The notes under the pieces are model-generated. The model was not told the origin of the DNA. It saw nothing but the letters and a program-made list of their open reading frames with translations, and did no database searches. A stretch of 64,000 nucleotides of DNA from Omphiscola glabra (lineage: Eukaryota > Mollusca > Gastropoda > Lymnaeidae), in assembly GCA_964017045.1 (NCBI GenBank), contig OZ024806.1:5042488-5106487 (forward strand), written 5' to 3'. Position numbers and translations under genes: made by a program. The first letter of the stretch is position 1. Each line of letters begins with the position of its first letter. This document shows positions 47,539 through 57,700 of the stretch, piece by piece.

Positions 47539-47780
47539 CAGTGGTTGGCAAACTCATTAGTCATTTATTTGTCACAAGAGCCAAAAATCAGCAGCAGGAG
47601 GATTTAAAAATTTTTGAGAGCCAAATTTCTTTTCAAGAACCTGTCAAGATAAAAAATTTTTGGAGTAAAACCCGTTTTGTGGCCCGCTGGCCGAGCCGCG
47701 CTCAGGTCGCTAAAGAGCCACAGGATAATGATGGTCTGGCTCGCAGTGACACATATAACTAGTCCTGTTAAGCATCAAAA
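47539..47780 (+). mobile_element. Degenerate hAT-like MITE (CAGTGGTTGGCAAAC type)
   Basis: It begins CAGTGGTTGGCAAACTCATT and contains AGAGCCA and GCTCGC motifs typical of a common animal hAT MITE. The right terminus is not clear. Confidence 0.35.
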
Positions 47781-48340
47781 TAGGAAGAAGCTATGGAGGC
47801 TCACTGTGGTGATAACTTGAGTGTGTGGAAGCTGTACCTCCATTTGATGGGGATATTTTTTTTTCTGAGTGGTTCAGTGTCCTTGCATGTCCACGTTTTG
47901 AAAGTGCAGAGAGCACAACTGTCTTTTTTTAGTTTAGTGGCCTTGACAGATCTTTTAATACATTCTACCAAAATGTGCAACATTCACTCGTATATGCATT
48001 TGTAATTTTAACGTATTTTAAATCCGCTAGAGACATCTTGAAACCATTTTTACAGGCTTCTGCAAAAGTTATTTCTAAGTGGGTTATAAGTTTAGGAGAG
48101 GTCTGCTAGATATCGCGCTTTAATACATTGAATTAAAATAAAATTATGAAAATTTAGTCACATATCATGACGCCTCTGTAAAAAGGCAATGACTCTTGCT
48201 TGGGTACTATGGTTTCAATTGAATTTAATTGTGCAAAAATTTGAATTTAACATTCTTCCTTGGCTCAAGACTTACTTTAATGAAATTTAAATGTTGCTTT
48301 CAATAAATGAGGCAGAAATACAAAATGCCAGGCTTTAGAC

Positions 48341-48480
48341 CAGTGGTTCTTAAACTTTTTCTCTTGACCAAAACTCATTATGACCTCCATGTCTTACCAT
48401 TCTCAAAACAATATGTTGCCCGATCCTGTAATAGTACCGGTATAGGGATATTTCCCCAATGAAAAAAAGTAAAAGTGTAA
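48341..48480 (+). mobile_element. hAT-like left terminus (CAGTGGTTCTTAAAC type)
   Basis: CAGTGGTTCTTAAACTTTTT preceded by CTTTAGAC, which fits a hAT target duplication (T at 2, A at 7). No matching right end is seen before 49 kb. Confidence 0.4.
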
Positions 48481-48884
48481 CAAATATTATGGTATTTAAT
48501 CAAATTACAAATACAATTTTTTTTAACTTTAAAAAAAAAAAGGGACAGTAAGCTGTTAATTGGGTCAATGGATACCTTGGCTTTTAAAAAAAATAGATAT
48601 TGTTAAGTGGCTATTGTCTTGGTAAAGTGCTAGCAGGTTTTCATTACATGGTTTTTTTCGCATAGAAGAAACTTAGTTAACTGCGTGGGCGTCACAAGTG
48701 GATGCGGGTGACTCCCTCTGGATGTTAAAATAGGAAAATGCTGATAAAAAAATATGTTTCAATATTTTGAGAGAATAAGTACATTTAACGGATCCACTGC
48801 GATCCCTGATAACTCTGAGAACATCGATGTTGTTTGCAACAACTTTGTGTACGATATCCTAAAAGGATAAAAAAAAGCTGATTA

Positions 48885-49200
48885 ATTGATTGGATACTTC
48901 TATAGCGCTGGTATCCATGCTACTTTAGCATGCTTACTGCGCTCTGGTTTTCATAAATCTGTTTAGTTTAAACAAAAAAGTCTTTAAATGTTTCCTAAAT
49001 GATTTACTATCCTTTTCAATACTCCTCAAAGATTGAGGTAAACTATTCCATAACTTTGGCGCCATCGCTTCAAAAGAGCGCACTCCCTACGATTTTTTTC
49101 TGTGTTCATCCACACTGGGAATTTTCAGTAAGGACTGAATTGAGGACCACAGGTTCTTTAAGGTTACATGTTTATGAAGCAGTTCTTTCAGATATTCCGG
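48885..49200 (+). repeat. Dispersed repeat R5, copy 1 (TATAGCGCT family)
   Basis: TTGATTGGATACTTCTATAG, GCGCTGGTATCCATGC and GCTTACTGCGCTC resemble 61410-61530. It continues with GCTTCAAAAGAGCGCACTCC sequence. This is a SINE- or LINE-3'-like interspersed repeat; its exact class is unknown. Confidence 0.45.
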
Positions 49201-49789
49201 TGCAGAGCCTTCTATGCCTTCAAGGACAGAATTTTGTAGTTAGTTGGCGGAGCTCATGTTGGAAAGGAAGAAGGCCCAAACCATGTAGTTGTAGAGCTGG
49301 AAGATTGAAGATGACAGCAGCTCATGAGGCCTACAACAAACTGACGGCCGAGGTTTGAGAGGAGGTATTCAAGACAAAAATGAAACATGGGTAGGAACAT
49401 GCTAAAAATCAACCTGACATAATACGGAAAAATGGTCCAGCGATTGGTAGACTCTTTATCCTGCATGGGGAAAATGCATACCCAAAAGACCTTTGCAAAT
49501 GACAACAGGCACAGACCACAGATGCCAAAAGTGCAGAGGCCCTAAAAAGGCATTTTGCTAAGGTCAGTCTTAAGCAGAAAGAGAGTAAAGAAAGCCAGAA
49601 ACTGTACTGTCTCAGGAAACATGCAAAAGTGGCCCAACATTAAGGACCCCATAGCCCAGATATTCACGCACAGTACATAGTTGTCACCATTAATAACAAA
49701 CTAATATTATGGCATGAAAGCGGCCTAATTCTGTATATAAAAAAATGTCAAAAAATAATACTTTTCTATGTTAAAACTTTTCTCTATAT

Positions 49790-50450
49790 TGTACAATTTC
49801 AGTTTCAGTGTAAAAAAACAAGTCATTAACTTCTTCTACAATGCAACAATTGGAAGCCTACTAATCTGTAGTATTATCAGCTGGTGTGGGAAATCGTCAT
49901 CTGACATCAAACACCGATTAAATTGACTACACAAGAAAGCTGGTACCGGTAATGATACACAAACTTAACATCTTTCACTTGAACTATTTGAAGAAAAATG
50001 CTGTTGTAAAACTTTTTACATTTTGGATGATACATCCATCCTCTTCATCACAGATATCTAAGATCAACTCGATCAGGGCGTATTCTTTCTCTTAAAGTTA
50101 GGACCAAAAGATATACAAATTATTTTGTTCTCCACATTGTATGAATTTACCAGTGTGCTCCCCCAGCGGTTACCAAATCTAATGGATCTCTAATTAAGTC
50201 AATATTGTCACTAAAGGAGTTCATTAATAGCTGATTTCTTGGAGAAATATTAGATGTCTAAGTTGAAATTGTAAAATGGTGACTAGTTAAAATATGTATA
50301 TGGGCTAGAAATGAATATGCAATTATTCACAATGTCATAAAAAAACATTCCCTTTAATTTGAATCAATAAAAGAATATTATCCTATTTTATTCTAATTCT
50401 ATCTTATCCTATCTTAACTTATCCTATCTTATCTAAGAAGTATCAGCAGT
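49790..50450 (+). pseudogene. LINE remnant, same family as the one at 36.6-38.1 kb, with pentanucleotide tail
   Basis: Translation gives FYNATIGSLLICSIISWCGK, RLNRLHKKAG and RSTRSGRILSLKVRTKRYTN, matching the copy in STAM intron 8 (SLKVRTKR versus CLKVRTKR). The 3' end has GAATCAATAAAAGAAT followed by imperfect TATCC/TATCT repeats (50395-50445), a LINE-type tandem tail. Confidence 0.65.
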
Positions 50451-50459
50451 ATGGACTGC

Positions 50460-51056
50460 ATTCGGAAGTTTTCACCGCTCCTTTCACTTGGCTGAACTGC
50501 ACAAATGTGATAGATTAGTACAAAACTGCCAGAGCACAGGACAGGAATGAGTCTGTAATGAAATTATTAAAAACCTTGGCAAGATAGCTGAAAATCATGT
50601 GCTACCCAGCTACAACAAGGAACATCAGTCACCTTTCTCGATGTAAAAAAACTTGTTGGCAGACCATTTCTGGACGAAGTGGTAAAAGCTGTACTGAGTG
50701 GGGCCATCTATAAATGACGCCACGCGTCTAAAAAGAAGAAGTGGGGAGGGGGGTCACATTTTCTTTGTGACGAAGGGAGGGTTAAGCAATGTGAATGCAT
50801 ATTAAAAGAGGAACATTAATAAAAAAAAAACTGCACTTAATAACATTAAATTACAGGCATTTTAACACTACCAGTATTCTTTTTTACATTTTAAACTATG
50901 ATCACTGACTGAGAGATTCTGACAGAATCAGTTCCGGTTCCAGTGTTTAAGGCATCTCTCTGGAGCAAGCCAAGTACACCCCCCCGCTAGATAAATAGTG
51001 AAACAAAAAACCCAAAATTATATATTTTATAAAAAATGCCTAGATCTAAATGGTAT
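50460..51056. other. No gene recognised
   Basis: 50460-50700 has more balanced composition than its surroundings and may be a transposon fragment, but no protein match is evident. The rest is AT-rich. Confidence 0.4.
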
Positions 51057-51190
51057 TTTTTAGAACATTTTAAAAAAGAATAATAACTGGTGCCTTGAGC
51101 CGCTTACAATTAGTGGGACCAGTGAAATTTCAATGCACTCAATATATTTTTGATAATCCGTATTTAAGGCTAATCTTGTTCAGGTTCATC
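51057..51190 (+). repeat. Dispersed repeat R3, copy 2
   Basis: Matches 18876-19000. Here the GGCTAATCTTGTTCAGG end is single, not expanded. Confidence 0.5.
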
Positions 51191-51426
51191 CATAAATGAC
51201 TTCTAAATGCAAATTTTTTACCCCCTCCCCCATCGTTACAAAAGTTAGACCCCCTCACAATGACCCCTTTAATGTCACAAATCTTCCCCCCCCCCCCCTT
51301 TTTTTTTTTTTTTAAAACTCCCTATGTCCACTACTGTCCTTTACAAACCCTTAAAAAATTCATTTCATATACTATGGGCCATAGATATCGAATTACTGCA
51401 CCTGTGTAAGAAACATTTCCCTACAA

Positions 51427-51803
51427 CAGTGATTCTTAACAAGGGTTGAAAGCACCACTGTGCAAAAGAGCCAAATGATTTATACGGGGGAGGGGGGGAT
51501 TTTAAACTGAATATAAGTAAATATATTATTTATTTTAATTTCTTTAATTAGCTTATTAGAAACAAGGGGGAACAACCAATGCAAGTCATGCGCATACAAT
51601 ATTCACCAAAAAAACATTTACTGATGCTAATCTGAATCTAAATGCATATAATCTAATTTATTTATTTTTTAAAGTTAGCAATAATTAGTAATGGCAGAAA
51701 ATACAATTTTCTGGCTCTTCCGTACCATAGAAGCCCAGAGGTGTACACGCTAATATAATCCCTAGTAAAACAGTCTGGGGACCCAAATGAGAACGGAACA
51801 CTG
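51427..51803. mobile_element. Short hAT-like MITE, 377 bp
   Basis: It starts CAGTGATTCTTAAC and ends in CACTG (inverted: CAGTGTTCCG). It is flanked by CCCTACAA (51419-51426) and CTCTACAA (51804-51811), an 8-bp duplication with one difference. The interior is AT-rich with no coding. Confidence 0.5.
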
Positions 51804-51904
51804 CTCTACAAGTTCTTACTTTCACAGGCTAGACAGCAACAGGGACCCAACTTGCTATCATTGCACATTAGTCCCAGAGACGGTTCCATACCTGTTGACA
51901 AAAA

Positions 51905-52010
51905 ACAACAAACCACACGTCATAAATAAACCAACTACACATCCCAAATAAAACAAACCACACATCATAAATAAACCAACCACACATCACAAATAAAACA
52001 AATTAATACA
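51905..52010. repeat. 22-25-bp repeat
   Basis: About four units of ACCACACATCATAAATAAAC plus CA. Confidence 0.75.
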
Positions 52011-53379
52011 TTGTTAGGTAGTCATTTATTGTCACCGTTGTGTAATCATGAAATCTTCATTCTAAAACAAAAACCCACTATTTTGTACTTAAACTAGTAA
52101 ATATGGCAGATTCTGACAAGAAACTCTTGTACTCTAAGAACATGTTAAAGCATCAAAAATATAAAAAATATAAGAAAACTTCATTAAAATAGTCCCAAGC
52201 TTTGTACAGTGGTTCAAAATAAGAATTCATGTATTCCAATCTTCAGGAACAAAACCTGCCCAAAAAATGCAACCCAAACTGTACACAAGAAAAAAAATAT
52301 TTGAAAAATACAAATAATAGTTTTTAATTTAATGATATAAATGTTTTAAATACAAGCAATCTTTAACCTTGTTATGATGTTGGGAAGTTTTTGAAATCCG
52401 AGAAAAGTGTTAGGAACTGGATATTACCACACTTCAATAGCTTCGTTGTCTAGGGGTAATTTAATTATTTAACAAAAAATTGATTCCTTTAACAAATGTC
52501 TCCTTATTGAATAAACAACTCCATTTCTAACACTCCACTATGAACTACTCCATCACTGCTATCCAAACCATAACAAAACCAACAATGTCATTTCCCATAC
52601 CCAAATATGTACAAAATACAAAGCATATAGTATAGCAACGGCTACACAAATACTCTCAGCACCAAACACACACACACAAAAAACAAACAAATCATTAACA
52701 CAAGTGCGCAATGATTTACGTTTATAAGTTTCAGTTCATTACCTTTAATTAAGGCAGTATTTTAGTTCTCAATTTATACTTTTTAACATACATTAAATAT
52801 ATTCCTTTTTTAAATTTTGATAACAGGTATTTGTTTTTATTATTTCGTCACGAAGCCCACTAAAAAAAAATTATTAGCCTTGCCCTTAACTAATAATATA
52901 ATTATCCCTCTTACAAGTTAAAGCATATTTTTTATTCAAACCTTCCATTAAAAAAAATAAGGATAAAACATATGTAAAAATTCAGTTTTGTATCCTCTGA
53001 ACCCATTGAACAGAGACATACATGACAAGAGCATAAAAACCAAAACCAGCTGGACTCACTAAAGCTTATATAAACATAATTTCAGCCTATTGGATGATGA
53101 AGTTATAAAATATACATGAGAGCATTTCCCCAATGTTTAAAACATGTCAAGAGCTCCTTACTCACACACCAAGTCAAGTAAGAACTGAAAGTACCGGTAT
53201 TTAAGAATAATTGTAATAAAAATATACATGCCCTTTTGCATTGTTAGGCAGAACACTGAAAAAGTAAAAGGACAGCACTATTGTCTGACATTTTGTACTG
53301 TGTCATTAAGCCAAGCACTCTGTCGTATTTTGTAACAGGATAGCAATATTGTCACATTTACCCTCTTTCACTCCAGCAT

Positions 53380-53810
53380 TGTCTCATGAACCTTTGTCAC
53401 AAAAAGCCCACTGGCACATGTATATGTCAATACAGCGGTGTTACAGCAATTGCACAATAATGCTGTCACTACATCACTGCCACATGTATCTCTGTCATTA
53501 TAGCACTGTCACATGTACCTGTTACTACATCACTGTCAGTATATCACTGTCACAGGGTATATCACTACAGCACTGTCACATGTAACTCTGTCACTACAGC
53601 ACTGTTACTTTCAGTGTCGTGACAATTAATAGACCTTGCATTGTGTCATATGCAGTACACCTACACAAAGTGTGTCGTGTGCAGTACACAAGCACAGAGT
53701 GTATCACGTGCAGTACATCTACACTGCGTGTTACATGTACAGTAAACCTACACAGAGTGTTACATGTACAGTAAACCTACACAGAGTGTGACTTTCAGTA
53801 CACCTACTTT
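53380..53810. repeat. Irregular CACTGTCAC and CAGTACACCTACACAGAGTG repeats
   Basis: 53380-53610: diverged CTCTGTCACTACAGCACTGT units. 53650-53800: about six 28-30-bp units with GCAGTACACCTACACAGAGT. Possibly in the TMEM18 3' UTR. Confidence 0.7.
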
Positions 53811-54787
53811 ACAATATAGACAGTTAATCAATTTTCTGTAATTATTAAATTCACCCAAAAGAATTAAAAAATGGTAACTGTTCAGGTCATTTTATCACCT
53901 GGATGATGATTATGATGATGTTCACAGAGAAAATTTTTCATCAACAATCACATAAACTATTCTTGTTTATTTACAATAATATTAATTAACATCTACATGC
54001 CTTTTGGTAGCAGCTAATTGTTTCCTTTATAACCACAAAACACCATTTGGCCTCCATGTAACATAGTAACAGTAAAAAAAAAAAGTAATGAATGACTCCC
54101 CTTTAATGTACAATCACCATGAATTCCTCCCTGTAGACTTAAATACACTTTAGGAAACTACTTATTGGTCAAATTTAACACTATTTTATACTTACTGAAA
54201 GAAAATTTTTGACAAGAGCATGTGCCTTAAATATTTTTCACGAACTCTACATTTCCTAGAGCATTAAACTGATGAAAAATTAATTCAAGCTGTTTTATCA
54301 TGTCATTAGTTAAAATGAATTTGAAATTCCTACAATTCTATAAATGTCTTGAATGCTAAAGCAAAATTGCTCCATCGATTTTTATTTAATGGCCTGTCTT
54401 TCACTGCTCACATCATTGAAATAATAGTTTCATTTGTTTCTCCTTAAAAAAGGTAGCTAATAAAAACCGTTGCCAGAAAATTCTTTTGCAAAGCCAATTA
54501 GTACAAAGGAATGATTTTTGACAGGTAAGTTAGTTCAAATTGCATTTTTTTCAAATTGAACTTTTTTCAAGAGGTTTTTTTAAAAATGTCTTTATGGGAA
54601 AAATTGGCAAATATAAACTTTTTAATAAAATTTATTTCTGTTGTTCTTTTTCCATTATTTTCCTTTTCAATTGGATGTTTGGTGTGATATTCTCTTTGAC
54701 TCTGAGTTGGACTAAAGCGACATGTGTGTTCAGGTGTATTTGTTTTTTAACAGATGTGCTTTGTAGAGATAAAGCTTTGACTCAATT

Positions 54788-57700
54788 TTAATTTTTCTTT
54801 TTCTCTTTGTCTTTAGCTCTTCTATCAGCCAGCAGCTTGAGGCGGCCATTGGTGACCATTAACTGTGATGATGTTAGGATCCACATCATCTGTAAGAAGC
54901 AATCCGAAACCAACAAAAAATGGGTTAAAATTTGCAAATTAAACAAAATTATTTAGCATTTAAATAAAAATAATAATAAAAACCATGGAATGGATCTTCA
55001 TATTGCTGAGTGAGAAGCTTTCATTGAGCAACCTTTAGATTTGAGCAACATTTAGATTTAGGCTTTTCAATTTTTAACTGTAAGGTCAAGTTGATTTTTA
55101 GGGAAACAAACAAACACATTCAAGGAATCTTTAGAGCAGCAGTAAAACCAAAAAAACTAGGAATTTAGTTTTAGGAAATAGTAGAACAAGATATGTTTTA
55201 ATCTGGGGTTAAAATGTGTGTTAAATATAAAACATTCACTTCAAATAAGTTCAAATACATATACTATTTCCCCCCACACAATTAGCCTTACACAATTAGC
55301 CTTACACTATCCCTCCCTTCCTCCATTTGGTCTTATATACACTATTTTGCCCCAATTGGACTCAAATACACTGTTTTCCCCCAATTGGTCTTTACATACA
55401 CTATTTTCCACACAAAAATGTAGATAAATCAGCAATTTAACTATACAGTAACTTTGTGACTGCAAGTCTGCAAGCTTGTGAAGGTAATCAAGTGACCAAG
55501 ATTTCAACTTTATTTAAAATCATGTTGCTAACCTACCACAATAAAAAGGCAATTCAAAAGAATAGGGGCAGACCAAACCAGCGATATAAACATTCCCTTG
55601 CTGTCAAAATACTGTTGCCTTGAAAACATTCTGTGGAAGGGACAAAACCCATCATTTCCATGCACATGCTTAATACAATCCATGATTTGATTAAAAAAAT
55701 AATACAGCTGTAAAAAATGTAATCAATATGTGATTGCTGGAACATCACTCTCAACCACAGCAAAACTAAGTGTGTCACAAGGGTCAGTGTCCAATTAAAT
55801 CTAGCCTTCATCTTTCAAAAATTGATATTCCAGAACCTTTATGAATGCTTTTTCTTAGTTTCTGGTGCAAGAAATGATACATATGCTTGAACTTCTATTT
55901 TACATGTGCTTTGCTGTTTTTCATTTTAGGTGCCTTTCAACAGTGGATTAATAGTAAGAAAGCATCCAAACTGTCCCAGGAAAGTTTCCTTTCATTTTCT
56001 GAATGGTCTTGCATTAATCACCAGTCAAAAGGTGCTCGGAAAAGCCTTTCCCTCTCTCTTGTGAGTCTGAATATCTCTTCTTGCCTCCTCCTTATAAATA
56101 CTTAAAAAAGAAGATTTTGAGATGATCACTAGAAATCACTCCAAAAACCAGAAAGACATTCATAAACCTTCCAGCAGCATTTGGCATGTTGGATATAATA
56201 TTAAAAAATGAAAAATACTAATGTTAAGAGCATTTCTTAAACATTAAAACAAAAATACAACCAATGTTACTCACTTCCAATTATTAGCAGCAAATTCATT
56301 CAATGTTTCTGCCATATAAACACACAGGACTGGAAAGGGAAATAAGGAGGAAAAGTATTTTATTCTTATGCGTTTCAAAATGTGGTTTTCATTTTTAATA
56401 CATACAATCAGCATCGTTATGGCCTGGGTATAATTTGTACAAGGTGTGTAGAAGCTTAGACACTGAATGGAGGCAAGCTTTTATGACTTATGAGAATTAT
56501 TTACATTAATGTTACATGCTTGAACTCCCAAGCCCAGGTGCAAAAGGAGGAGGGTTGGCGCGAGGCCAGCACCCTCACCAGTAAAAGACAATTACTACAG
56601 AAACACCAACAAGAATAAAAAACCAAACAATTTCAGCCCTGATAAGAGAGGGCTCTTTTTCCCCAAGAAGAGCTATGAAGCCTTGAGGCCAAACCCAGGC
56701 TATACTGGAAGCCTCAAAGCCAATAACCCTCCTTTCAAAAGGAAACAAACATAGGCAAGTGGATTGATGGAACCATGTATTATGATGTATGAAGCAGGGA
56801 AATCAGACCAAGTGGTTGCAGTAAGAGAACATACAAATTCACACTGCTTGGCATCTGTGAAACAAGATGGACAGTTAACTTTGGCCTCAGGAGAATCACT
56901 AATATACTCAAGGGTCGCTTTCATGATGACACGGATGGCACAAGAGGCATTGATAGGATGGGAAGCCCATGGACCAAGAATTATTACAGCAACATTCCAA
57001 ACCAAGAAGAAGAAAATAAATATGAATGTAATACAGGGCTATGCACCACCAACTATAGTAAGGAAGACGAAAAACAAGCTTTCTACAATAGACTACAAGC
57101 AAAACTGGAAAAATTTCCAGGTAGAGATTAAATATCTTAATGAATGGGAAATCTAAATGCTATGATTGGAAAAGAAAACAGTGGATAAGAAGAAATTATG
57201 GGGCGCTATGGTACAGGAGAGAGGAATGAGAACAGTGAAAGACTGGTAGACGTCTGCGCAGCAAATGAGCTCATTATTGGGGGCAGCAAATTCCAACATA
57301 AGAATAGCCACAAGGTAAAAAGAGGAGCCGATGTCGCATCTGATCATCATCTTGTTTAGACAAGACTCAAGCTAAAACTGAAGAAAAATTGGGAAGAGTC
57401 AGCTGCTAAACGAAAGAATTCAACATAGCACTTCTGGCAATGAGCAGAAACTAGAGGATTTCATTGCTACCTTAAGAAATAAGTTCCAGGCACTGCCAGA
57501 TCAAACAGATGATGACCAGATAGAACATAAATGGCAAAATATAAAAATGTCTGTAACATCCAATTGCAATGAAGTTTTAGGACCAGTGAAGCAAAAACAC
57601 AAAGACTGGCTCTCACTGAACACACTGCAAAAAATAAAAGAGAGGAAAGAAATTAAGAGTGGAGTTAACAGCAGTCGCACCACAGTGGAAAAAAGAAAAG

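Larger units (their letters stand above)
51812..54787 (-). other. Probable TMEM18 3' UTR and intergenic DNA
   Basis: AT-rich, no coding signal, degenerate repeats at 51905 and 53380. AATAAA on the minus strand occurs at 54636-54631 and 54386-54381 (about 150 and 400 nt after the stop); neither has a clear GT-rich follow-up, so the mRNA end is not settled. Confidence 0.45.
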
